From the NCBI GenBank assembly GCA_016195275.1, contig JACPZZ010000030.1, positions 1 to 33,471 of the forward strand: a stretch of 33,471 bases of DNA, read 5' to 3'. Each line of letters starts with the position of its first letter. The stretch's first letter is position 1. A program made the translations under genes and the position numbers. This document shows, piece by piece, positions 26,030 to 33,471 of this stretch. The notes under the pieces are model-generated. The model saw only the letters and a program-made list of their open reading frames with translations. It was not told the DNA's origin and searched no databases. This DNA comes from Candidatus Aenigmatarchaeota archaeon (lineage in GTDB: Archaea > Aenigmatarchaeota > Aenigmatarchaeia > JACPZZ01).

Positions 26030-26597
26030 AAACCGTAAACGGCACGGACAAGTTGTCGTTGATCTTTGTGTCAACGGATTCGACAAGCATTCCGACAAAG
26101 GCCGCGAAAATCGCCATGGGTATGTTGGTTATCGCCGTACACACAACACCGGATGCAACAAAACCTGACAGGCTTCCTTCCCAGGATTTTGACCTGTTAT
26201 GGAAAAGCCTGTTTTTACCCAGTGAACGTCCTACCAATGCAGACACGCCGTCTCCTATGCAAAGCACGATTAAAGCGACTGAAACCGCCTGGATCGGGAA
26301 AATTAAGGAGATCGCACCTATGCTGGCAAAAAAGTACATCGCTCCCCTGTAGCGCTTGTGGTCCTTTCGTTCCAGAAAATCAAGGGCATTCCTGAAACCC
26401 TTTGTAAAACCCGCAAGAACAGTTTTTTCGGATTTTTCGGCAAAAGAAGGATAGAGGTAAAGGGCTGCGGACAGTGAGAAAAACAGGGCCGCGGTTTTGG
26501 CCGGGCCTAATTGTTGCAACAAGGGAATGACAAGCACGCCTGCCATATGCACGGCTTTTCTGGCAATTTCACCCGCGGATAAGCGCATAGATAACAT
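25983..26597 (-). CDS. Dolichol kinase/phosphatidate cytidylyltransferase-like membrane protein
   Basis: CIGDGVSALVGRSLGKNRLFHNRSKSWEGSLSGFVAS with multiple hydrophobic segments. Confidence 0.75.
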   Translation of the reverse strand: MLSMRLSAGEIARKAVHMAGVLVIPLLQQLGPAKTAALFFSLSAALYLYPSFAEKSEKTVLAGFTKGFRNALDFLERKDHKRYRGAMYFFASIGAISLIFPIQAVSVALIVLCIGDGVSALVGRSLGKNRLFHNRSKSWEGSLSGFVASGVVCTAITNIPMAIFAAFVGMLVESVDTKINDNLSVPFTVSILSSLTVYLGLLTF

Positions 26598-26672
26598 ATC
26601 TGCAGGATCGGTAATATACCCGGCTTGTTTCCAGCTTCTCTGCTTTTATCCGAAAACTTACAATACTATACT

Positions 26673-27608
26673 ATGATACTCGACCAGGAGCGCAAAAGGA
26701 ACCTCAAAATACAGGAAAGGTCCGGTATAAATATGGGTTTAAAAGACTCATTCCGTGAGGTCGAAATGGTTGTCCCGAGCCAGTTTGGCAGAGTTGTGGA
26801 AACCTTGAAAACATGCTACAAATACGGTTTCCGTTCCCTCGTGGTACCGCAAAATGTTTTGGCCGCGCCGTCCAACCCCAAGAGCCTCGTAAGCATGTCC
26901 GGCCTCTACAAGGAAATTTATACCGGTTTGTTGCAGATCAACCGGACAGCCAAAAAGTACCGTATTGGGCTTTCTTTCCACGCCGACACCATGACCGTAC
27001 TTAGCTCGGATGAAGCGCATAAAAAAGAGCTTTACCGGGAGGCGATACGTGTCTTTTGTCACGCCGCGCACATTCTTGACGGCCGCCTTTTCGGGATAAA
27101 ACCGGGCGAAGCAAAAGGCATGTACGACAAGGAGGCGGTCCGGGCCGCGGCTCAGGAATTAAATAACATAGTAGATTCCCTGAAGGTGGACACGCCCATA
27201 GGCGTGGAAACCATGGGTAAACTGACGGATATAGGAAGCCTTAGCAATGTTTTGGAAATTGTCAAAAACACGCATCAGACAGAGCCGCTGATAAACTTAG
27301 GCGCGATCCACGCCCGTGGCTCTGGCTCATTGACATCACAGCAGGACATAGCCAAAATCTTCGACGAGGTAGAATCCAAACTCGGCGCGGAATACCTGAA
27401 AAACCCTGTAATGTACTACTCAACCCTTTCCTACGGCCCTTCCGGCGAAACGGGCGTCACGACAATGGCAAAATCCAGCCTAAAATTTGAGTACATAGCA
27501 AAGGAATTGATAGATCGCGGCATCCAAGCAACAATAATCGTTGACACGCCGGGCAAGGAGATGGACGCGTTGAAATGCATCAAGGTTATAGACGAGAATA
27601 TGAAATAG
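26673..27608 (+). CDS. Endonuclease IV / xylose isomerase-like TIM-barrel protein with degenerate metal-site motifs
   Basis: GIKPGEAKG, PIGVETMGK, INLGAIHARGSGSL, YYSTLSYGPSGETG, TIIVDTPGKEMDAL. Confidence 0.72.
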   Translation: MILDQERKRNLKIQERSGINMGLKDSFREVEMVVPSQFGRVVETLKTCYKYGFRSLVVPQNVLAAPSNPKSLVSMSGLYKEIYTGLLQINRTAKKYRIGLSFHADTMTVLSSDEAHKKELYREAIRVFCHAAHILDGRLFGIKPGEAKGMYDKEAVRAAAQELNNIVDSLKVDTPIGVETMGKLTDIGSLSNVLEIVKNTHQTEPLINLGAIHARGSGSLTSQQDIAKIFDEVESKLGAEYLKNPVMYYSTLSYGPSGETGVTTMAKSSLKFEYIAKELIDRGIQATIIVDTPGKEMDALKCIKVIDENMK

Positions 27609-27635
27609 GTAAAATGGATGAATGCAAAAGGTGTT

Positions 27636-27792
27636 TTGTGAAACCAAACAGTTTTTGGGGTCACAAGTTTTGCAACAGCAAAACAGCGAAAAATCCTTCA
27701 AGGATTTTTCACGTGCAGGTTACTGCGTAACCTTGCACTGTGCAAGGAAACCAAAGGTTTCCTTTGTTTAAAAGACCTTTTTTTGAAAAAGG
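27636..27792. repeat. Array of six consecutive stem-loops in the endoIV-like/cmk intergenic region
   Basis: Stems at 27636-27666, 27667-27684, 27688-27710, 27714-27737, 27744-27764 and 27776-27792. Confidence 0.85.
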
Positions 27793-27800
27793 GATTTGGT

Positions 27801-28400
27801 ATGAAGACGTTCATCAAATTGCTGGAAAATTATGAGAAAGACCTGGAAAAGAGAATAACAAAAAAGGGCGTGACGGTTACCGTATCCGGTTTGTCCGGCG
27901 TCGGGAAAGGCACGGTCGCCGAAGCGCTTGCAAAAAACCTGAACCTGCAAAAGGTTGTGATGGGAGACATTTTCAGGAAAATAGCAAAGGAGCGCGGAAT
28001 CGGACTTGAAAAATTATCCGCAACACGCGAGGATGAATTGGATCTTTTGGTTGAAAAAACCGCCCTTGAGCTTGCGATGACGGGCAATGTGGTTCTCGAT
28101 GGAAGAATGACCGCCTTGTCCGCAGGCAACAATGCGGATTGCAGGATCCTGATAGAATGCATGATGGAAAAAAAGTCTGATAGGGTTGCGAAACGCGAAA
28201 ACATTTCCATCGAAGAGGCCGCTATCCGGTTAAAGTCCAGGGATGCCGCTGATTCTGCAAAATATCTGCGGCTGTACGGCTTGGACGTGTCTGAACGCTC
28301 TTTTTACGACGTGGTTATAGAAACCACAAACATGGATATTGAAACAACTAAAAACGAGGCCGTAAAAATAGTCCGGCAGGTTTTGAAGGATAAACTCTAA
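27801..28400 (+). CDS. cmk: Cytidylate kinase (archaeal type)
   Basis: VTVSGLSGVGKGTVAEALAKNLNL, MGDIFRKIAKERGI, LDGRMTAL; start at atgaagacg. Confidence 0.85.
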   Translation: MKTFIKLLENYEKDLEKRITKKGVTVTVSGLSGVGKGTVAEALAKNLNLQKVVMGDIFRKIAKERGIGLEKLSATREDELDLLVEKTALELAMTGNVVLDGRMTALSAGNNADCRILIECMMEKKSDRVAKRENISIEEAAIRLKSRDAADSAKYLRLYGLDVSERSFYDVVIETTNMDIETTKNEAVKIVRQVLKDKL

Positions 28401-28518
28401 TAACCGCAAGTCAAGCACGTTTGGCCACATCCTTATAGGAACATTTCCTTTCATATCGGAACTTCGTTTAAGCGAAACCCGCTTTATTAGTCCCGAACAA
28501 TCCAGCTTAGGTGATAAA

Positions 28519-28650
28519 ATGGTAAGCGAAGTTGATCAGTTTTTGAATGAGTTGGAAATTAAGGCCAAAGAAATGGAAATAAACGAATTTTTGAACAGGC
28601 CCAGCCTGAAAGCCCTGAAAAAGGAAGAAATCGCGTTTGAGAGGGTATAA
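28519..28650 (+). CDS. 43-aa charged microprotein of unknown function
   Basis: MVSEVDQFLNELEIKAKEMEINEFLNRPSLKALKKEEIAFERV*, preceded by SD-like aggtgat. Absent from the ORF track. Confidence 0.6.
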   Translation: MVSEVDQFLNELEIKAKEMEINEFLNRPSLKALKKEEIAFERV

Positions 28651-28658
28651 ACCTATGG

Positions 28659-29627
28659 CTAACTGTCCTTTCCTTCGACCGTTGAAAAAATATACCTTAA
28701 TTTTTTGACGCTGTTAACCTCATGATTTATCGCAATAGCTGTATAATGTTTCATTGTAGTAATTAATTTTCTTGATGCTGAAAGTATCAAAACCCCTGCG
28801 ACTATTATCACGGCGCCCGCAAACTGGTTTTGTGTTACGCTCGAATTTGTGAAAACCGAAGTGAATATTACCGTGAATAGCGGCGCTGTTGAAAGTATGG
28901 CCGCGGATCTTTCGGCCTCTATCAGCCTCAACCCGTAGAAGAAAAGCAGGGCTGGTATCAGCGAAGCAAAAACCGCGAGGAACAGAAGATAGGACCACGC
29001 CTGTGCGCTTAACAGAACCGCTCCGGACCCGACAAAAAACAGCGAAGCTATCAGCGAGACAGAACCTCCGACAAGCCTGTCATAAAGCGAAACTATCCAG
29101 GGGTTTACTGTAAGAAGGGATTTCCTTTCCATCACAGCGGCCGCGGCGCCCACAATCGAAGCTGCTATAAGCATAAACGCGCCCACAGAGCTGCCGAAGC
29201 TTATTTTGTTAAGCATAATCCATACGCCGATTACGACCAGTAAGGTTCCTGCCAGTTCATCCGCTCGTATTTTTTCCTTTAGGAAAACCATTCCAAACAA
29301 ACCCACCCAGACCACGCCTATGTTGGATATCGAAGACGCTGTTATCGGGTCTGTCAAAAATAATCCTGTGTAAAAAAGTGCAGGAAGAAGCGCCGCACCA
29401 AGCACGGAAGCCAGGAAAAGCCTTCGCCCCGCCAGCCTGCTTATGTCCATGTTGACACGTCTGGATCTAAGGTAAACGAAAATCATGAAGCCTGCTATGA
29501 AATAGCGCCACGCCCCCATTACAACAGGGTTAACATAATCCATGGCAGCCTTTTCGACTATCGGTGCGCCGCCCCAAATTATAGCCGCAGCCGCGGTGTA
29601 TAAAGAGCCTTTCAGTATAGAATCCAT
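28659..29627 (-). CDS. EamA/DMT-family membrane transporter
   Basis: 322 aa with ~10 hydrophobic segments; AAAIIWGGAPIVEKAAMDYVNPVVMGAWRYFIA and IPALLFFYGLRLIEAERSA.LSTAPLFTVIF. Confidence 0.88.
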   Translation of the reverse strand: MDSILKGSLYTAAAAIIWGGAPIVEKAAMDYVNPVVMGAWRYFIAGFMIFVYLRSRRVNMDISRLAGRRLFLASVLGAALLPALFYTGLFLTDPITASSISNIGVVWVGLFGMVFLKEKIRADELAGTLLVVIGVWIMLNKISFGSSVGAFMLIAASIVGAAAAVMERKSLLTVNPWIVSLYDRLVGGSVSLIASLFFVGSGAVLLSAQAWSYLLFLAVFASLIPALLFFYGLRLIEAERSAAILSTAPLFTVIFTSVFTNSSVTQNQFAGAVIIVAGVLILSASRKLITTMKHYTAIAINHEVNSVKKLRYIFSTVEGKDS

Positions 29628-29650
29628 ACTAATGATTATAGGAATTATCC

Positions 29651-29673
29651 AAAAAAAGCTTTTGCAGCAAAAG
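29651..29673 (-). terminator. Hairpin plus T-run downstream of the PRC-barrel gene
   Basis: Minus strand: CTTTTGC-T-GCAAAAG followed by CTTTTTTT. Confidence 0.45.
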
Positions 29674-29684
29674 GGTTGCTTATT

Positions 29685-29987
29685 TCATTCTGCTACTGCA
29701 GTGTCAGCAGGCATTTCCTCTGTCATCTCGCCTGTCGGCGCAGTTATGTGCTTGATCACAACAACATCGCCCACCGCCTGCACCATGGGAAACGGAACAA
29801 TAACGCCGCGCTTGCCGCCGACTATCTGCGCCAGATAAGAGCCTTTAACAGACTCTATAACAACAGCCCGGATTTTGTACTTTGTAAGATCAAATTCAAG
29901 GTCGGATACCTTGCCGCAATAAGCGCCCCTATCAGTAAAAACGTCCTTCCCGAAAACTTCAGAAACATCTTTTACGTTGATTGGCAT
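29685..29987 (-). CDS. PRC-barrel domain protein
   Basis: DVSEVFGKDVFTDRGAYCGKVSDLEFDLTKYKIRAVVIE. Confidence 0.85.
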   Translation of the reverse strand: MPINVKDVSEVFGKDVFTDRGAYCGKVSDLEFDLTKYKIRAVVIESVKGSYLAQIVGGKRGVIVPFPMVQAVGDVVVIKHITAPTGEMTEEMPADTAVAE

Positions 29988-30075
29988 TAATCCACCTGTT
30001 AACCCTATTATTCTAAAAGGATATTTATTCGTACAAATATAAAGCTTTTGCGAATGGGTATACTGAAAGTTAGAA

Positions 30076-30237
30076 GTCGGGGTCGCCTAGCCAGGTTAGG
30101 GCGCAGGTTTGCTAAACCTGTTGGCGTTAATAGAGCTGGAAGCAACGGTAAACAGAAGCATATCATAGATATGCTCCAGTCTGAGTTTGCTTCAGTCTGC
30201 GACGCAGCCAACGCGGGTTCAAATCCCGCCCCCGACG
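30076..30237 (+). tRNA. tRNA-Ser(GCT) with an intron-like insertion in the variable arm
   Basis: Acceptor GTCGGGG/CCCCGAC, anticodon arm CAGGT-TTGCTAA-ACCTG, variable stem TTGGC/GCCAA separated by 81 nt, T-arm GCGGG-TTCAAAT-CCCGC. Confidence 0.9.
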
Positions 30238-30288
30238 CTATTAAAAATAACAACCATAAATAGGGAAAGATAGTCCTGTAAGCAGACT

Positions 30289-30319
30289 GAAACAGACACA
30301 TACCGAAAGTGTCTGTTTC
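30289..30319. repeat. 11-bp perfect stem-loop between tRNA-Ser and tRNA-Gly
   Basis: GAAACAGACAC-ATACCGAAA-GTGTCTGTTTC. Confidence 0.75.
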
Positions 30320-30330
30320 TAGCTACAACT

Positions 30331-30404
30331 GCGGCGGTGGTCCAGCCTGGCTAAGACATGAGCTTGCCAAGTTCAAAACCCGGGTTCAAATCCCGGCCGC
30401 CGCA
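30331..30404 (+). tRNA. tRNA-Gly(GCC)
   Basis: Acceptor GCGGCGG/CCGCCGC, anticodon arm TGAGC-TTGCCAA-GTTCA, T-arm CCGGG-TTCAAAT-CCCGG. Confidence 0.93.
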
Positions 30405-30526
30405 TGGCCCTTTTAAAAAAGCGCCAGCGGAAAATAGTTTGAACCGTTGTTTTTATTATATTACCTACTAAGTAGGAAAAGGTAGTGGTAAGCCGACCTA
30501 TAAACTGTAATGCGTCAGTTGCAACG

Positions 30527-30639
30527 GCTCGGATGACAGATCGGCTATGTGGGCGCCTGCAGTCGAACTTTTCCAAAAAGTTTGATCAAAATAGAACGGC
30601 AGAAAGCGTCAGAGGGGAGTTCGACTCTCCCTCCGAGCT
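30527..30639 (+). tRNA. tRNA-Cys(GCA) with canonical 37/38 intron (~30563-30604)
   Basis: Acceptor GCTCGGA/TCCGAGC, discriminator U, anticodon stem GGCGC/GCGTC with CTGCAG before the intron, T-arm GGGAG-TTCGACT-CTCCC. Confidence 0.87.
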
Positions 30640-30803
30640 ATTAAAATTTATCGAGGAATAAATTATGCCAGAAATGCTGGCTGATTACGGAATGAAAATA
30701 ACCATTTGCGATTATAGTTAAAATTGAACACGGCGACAATAACTTCAGTAAAAATGCGCTGATATATACTATGAGAACGTTAAAATTTTAGAATAGTGAT
30801 TTT

Positions 30804-31208
30804 ATGATGATAATCCGTAAATGCGCCCTTCTGCTGGTCAGGAACAAGAAGCTTTTACTGTCCCGTGAATTTGGCGATAATCGCTTCCTGACCGTAGGCG
30901 GCTCCTTCGAGGACGGTGAAACAGACCTGCAGTGCCTTCAACGCGAACTGTTGGAAGAAGTCGGTACGAAGGCCAAAGAAAGCACGTTGAAATTTCTTGA
31001 CGAGTTCGTATATACGGACGGGCAGGAAAAGGTTATACACATACGCGCTTATGCGGGCGAATTGGAAAAAGACCCCGAAGCCGCGGGCGAAATCGAAGAA
31101 TTAAAATGGTTTGACCGCAACGACCTTGAATCAACGCCTGTTGAAATAATGTCCGAAATAACAAAACACAAGATACTGCCGTTCCTGATAGAAAAGGGTC
31201 TTGTATGA
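30804..31208 (+). CDS. Nudix hydrolase
   Basis: GGSFEDGETDLQCLQRELLEEVGT matches the Nudix box; 4-bp overlap with cysS. Confidence 0.92.
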   Translation: MMIIRKCALLLVRNKKLLLSREFGDNRFLTVGGSFEDGETDLQCLQRELLEEVGTKAKESTLKFLDEFVYTDGQEKVIHIRAYAGELEKDPEAAGEIEELKWFDRNDLESTPVEIMSEITKHKILPFLIEKGLV

Positions 31209-32584
31209 AAATATTCAATACGCTGAGCAGGGAAAAAGAGGAGTTAAACAAAAAAGAAATAAAAATGTTCGTTTGCGGCCCGACTGTCTACGATAACTCG
31301 CACCTCGGGCATGCGCGTACATACATAGCTTACGATATCATCGCAAAATACCTTCGTTATCGGAAATACGGCCTGTTCTTCCTTATGAACATAACCGATG
31401 TCGACGACAAAATAATAAACCGCGCCGCCGAAACTAAAAAAGACCCCAAGGAAATTGCAATACAGTTTGAAAAGGCGTTTATGGAAGATTTGAAAACGCT
31501 GGGTATCGACAGCATAGACAAGTTCGCACGCCCCTCCGAGCACATCAAGGAGATAATAGACCAGATTCAGAGGCTGTTAAAAAAGAAGTTCGCCTACGAA
31601 ACGAAAACAGGCGTTTACTTCGATATAACAAAATTCGCAGACTACGGCAGATTATCGCACCAAAACACCGAGGAGTTGAAAAAACACCGCATTGAGCCTG
31701 ACCATACAAAAAAGCATCCCCATGATTTTTCGTTATGGAAAAAAAGGGAAAAAACAGAAATGGGCTGGGACTCTCCATTCGGCTTCGGCCGCCCGGGCTG
31801 GCATATAGAAGATACGGCCATATCGGAAAAGTACCTGGGCCAGCAATATGAAATACACGGAGGTGCTATAGACCTTGTATTCCCGCACCACGAAGCCGAG
31901 ATCGCGCAAATGGAATCGGTATCCGGCAAAAAACCCATGGTTCGCTTATGGACACACACAGGATTTCTCCTCGTCAACGGCGAGAAGATGGCGAAGTCGC
32001 TGGGAAATTTCGTAACAATCAAAGAAGCCCTGAAAAAACACGGCAAAGAGGTTTTGCGCCTGTTTTTCTCGATGTCCCATTACAGGAGCCCCATAGATTT
32101 TGATGAAAATAATTTAAAGCGGACGAAAAACACCTTGGACACGATTTACAACTCATTGGTTGTTCTTGAGAGCATAGACAAAGGTAAAGATCCCGAAACG
32201 GAGATTGACTCCGAAGTGGAACGCATCAAATCAGCCTTTATAGAGCACATGGACGACGATTTCAATACGCCTTATGCGTTGTCCTCTTTGTTCGAACTTG
32301 TGGATCTGATAAACAAGTACGCGTCCACGGGCAAAAAAATAAGCCACGGCTCAAAGGGGCTGATTGAAACAACCTTGCTGGAAATATGCGCCATATTCGG
32401 AATACTTCAGGATTACGCGCCGGTCAAAATCACGGGCGAAATCAAAAAGCTGGTCGCAGAGCGCGAAGCTGCAAGGACGAAAAAAGATTACAAGAAGGCC
32501 GACGCATTGCGCAGCAAACTTGAAAAGATGGGAATAACCATCGAAGACACTAACGCCGGCGTCATACTGAAAAAGAAATCTTAG
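31205..32584 (+). CDS. cysS: Cysteinyl-tRNA synthetase
   Basis: MFVCGPTVYDNSHLGHARTY, MNITDVDDKII, GRPGWHIEDTAIS, IDLVFPHHEAEIAQ, GEKMAKSLGNFVT. Confidence 0.96.
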   Translation: MKIFNTLSREKEELNKKEIKMFVCGPTVYDNSHLGHARTYIAYDIIAKYLRYRKYGLFFLMNITDVDDKIINRAAETKKDPKEIAIQFEKAFMEDLKTLGIDSIDKFARPSEHIKEIIDQIQRLLKKKFAYETKTGVYFDITKFADYGRLSHQNTEELKKHRIEPDHTKKHPHDFSLWKKREKTEMGWDSPFGFGRPGWHIEDTAISEKYLGQQYEIHGGAIDLVFPHHEAEIAQMESVSGKKPMVRLWTHTGFLLVNGEKMAKSLGNFVTIKEALKKHGKEVLRLFFSMSHYRSPIDFDENNLKRTKNTLDTIYNSLVVLESIDKGKDPETEIDSEVERIKSAFIEHMDDDFNTPYALSSLFELVDLINKYASTGKKISHGSKGLIETTLLEICAIFGILQDYAPVKITGEIKKLVAEREAARTKKDYKKADALRSKLEKMGITIEDTNAGVILKKKS

Positions 32585-32990
32585 ACTGGTAATCCCGCAT
32601 CATGCAGCGGTTTTGGATAAAAATTAAACCGGCTTTTTCCGCCAACAGCTTCGCCTTGTCGTCCTGTATGCCCAGCTGCGCCCATATGACCTTAAGCGAA
32701 GGGAAATTGGCTTTCTCTTTTAAAATGGATTCTACTATGCCCGTTAATTCTGCCGAAGGCCTGAATATGTTAACCACTTCTATCCGGTCCTTCAGATCAT
32801 AGGGAATTTCTGCCATAGATTTGTAGGATTTTTGCCCCATAATTTCTTCTCCGGACGGGTTTATCGGAATGATGCGATAGCCTTTGGATTTCATGTACGC
32901 CGGTACTGTGTGCGCGTCCTTTGTCACGTCGCGCGAACAGCCTATTACCGCAATTATCTGGTATTTTCTTAGTATCTGTGCCGTATCCAT
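32562..32990 (-). CDS. CoA-binding domain protein (YccU-like)
   Basis: IIAVIGCSRDVTKDAHTVPAYMKSKGYRIIPINPSGEEIMGQKSYKSM, VNIFRPSAEL, WAQLGI, QNRCMMRDY. Confidence 0.85.
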   Translation of the reverse strand: MDTAQILRKYQIIAVIGCSRDVTKDAHTVPAYMKSKGYRIIPINPSGEEIMGQKSYKSMAEIPYDLKDRIEVVNIFRPSAELTGIVESILKEKANFPSLKVIWAQLGIQDDKAKLLAEKAGLIFIQNRCMMRDYQSKISFSV

Positions 32991-33014
32991 GGAATTAATT
33001 CGCGGCTAACCGAT

Positions 33015-33324
33015 TTAAGACAGCTTTGTAACGGCATCGGCAAAACCGTCGCGCACAATTTGCATTTCCCTGCCTGTAGACGGGCTTACATAAAGATGTT
33101 TGCTGCGATATACCTGTCGCTTCAGGCAATGCGGAAAATATTTCCCCAGATCCTCGACAAAGAACGGCACATGTGCGTCGTATAATTCGTCAGCAGAAAA
33201 TAAGCCTTGGTATTATTCCCCTTTCCGCCACTTCAGGTGAGGCCTTCCTTTTTGCTTCCAGGTAATCCCATCATTGATCGACTGCGCATTTCACTTCGTC
33301 CGTAGTTACGGGCAGTTCTTTCAT
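33015..33324 (-). pseudogene. Frameshifted remnant of an unidentified ~105-aa protein
   Basis: MKELPVTTDEVKCAVDQ / WDYLEAKRKASPEVAERGIIPRLIF / ADELYDAHVPFFVEDLGKYFPHCLKRQVYRSKHLYVSPSTGREMQIVRDGFADAVTKLS* lie in different frames. Confidence 0.55.
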
Positions 33325-33342
33325 AAACAATAATGACATCCT

Positions 33343-33362
33343 CCCGCGACTAAAGTCGCGGG
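33343..33362. repeat. IS605-type right-end hairpin (9-bp stem, AA loop)
   Basis: cccgcgact-aa-agtcgcggg, flanked by gacatcct. Confidence 0.8.
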
Positions 33363-33367
33363 TTTCC

Positions 33368-33471
33368 TTAGGCGAATGTCACGTTGTGATGTTCTACCTG
33401 ACCCTCAACGTAACGGATCTGCGTATGCACGTCCGTTAGACCTGTCGTCACAGCGTAATATCCGCGGCTCC
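33368..33471 (-). CDS. tnpB: Probable C-terminus of a TnpB-type protein, truncated by the window edge
   Basis: Open frame ...SRGYYAVTTGLTDVHTQIRYVEGQVEHHNVTFA* ends directly before the right-end hairpin, the usual tnpB position. Confidence 0.55.
   Translation of the reverse strand, partial: SRGYYAVTTGLTDVHTQIRYVEGQVEHHNVTFA

Noticed and set aside
27636-27792. CRISPR array
   Set aside because: The stem-loops differ in sequence and have no identical direct repeats or uniform spacers.
30466-30480. CCTAC-TAA-GTAGG near 30.47 kb as a tRNA arm or half-tRNA
   Set aside because: No acceptor or T-arm fits around it; the tRNA-Cys is complete from 30527.
30664-30720. 18-aa ORF MPEMLADYGMKITICDYS after tRNA-Cys
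   Set aside because: Too short to support without conservation evidence.

Overview
Archaeal chromosomal window, judged from its gene content: Rpo6/RpoK, Nop10, aIF2-alpha, S27e, L44e, PCNA, PriS, GINS, FBP aldolase/phosphatase and archaeal-type GAPDH and TIM. Genes are tightly packed and often overlap. Main blocks: (i) transcription/translation cluster (eno-rpoK-PAC2-nop10-eif2a-S27e-L44e, minus strand); (ii) pyrimidine genes pyrB, pyrC, pyrD; (iii) plus-strand glycolytic/gluconeogenic operon pgk-gapdh-fbpA/P-tpiA; (iv) minus-strand run gnd - Gfo/Idh-like dehydrogenase - [tnpB insertion] - rpiA - pyrF - prs - pyrE, which reads like a G6P-to-UMP route; (v) minus-strand replication block OB-fold - pcn - [hairpin-rich non-coding element] - fused cysteine-free primase - GINS; (vi) DUF655-ksgA-MGMT; (vii) tRNA cluster (intron-bearing Ser-GCT, Gly-GCC, intron-bearing Cys-GCA) followed by Nudix and cysS. 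Two further TnpB/IS605-type right-end hairpins occur at 22.7 and 33.3 kb. The observations I rate highest are: the putative oxidative pentose phosphate/PRPP/UMP operon with a G6PDH-like Gfo/Idh protein; a primase fusion with no cysteines; a hairpin-rich element between pcn and priS; six consecutive stem-loops upstream of cmk; a zinc-knuckle-like insertion in PRPP synthetase; and degenerate catalytic motifs in enolase, PGK and an endonuclease IV-like protein. All assignments are from reading the sequence, without database searches.
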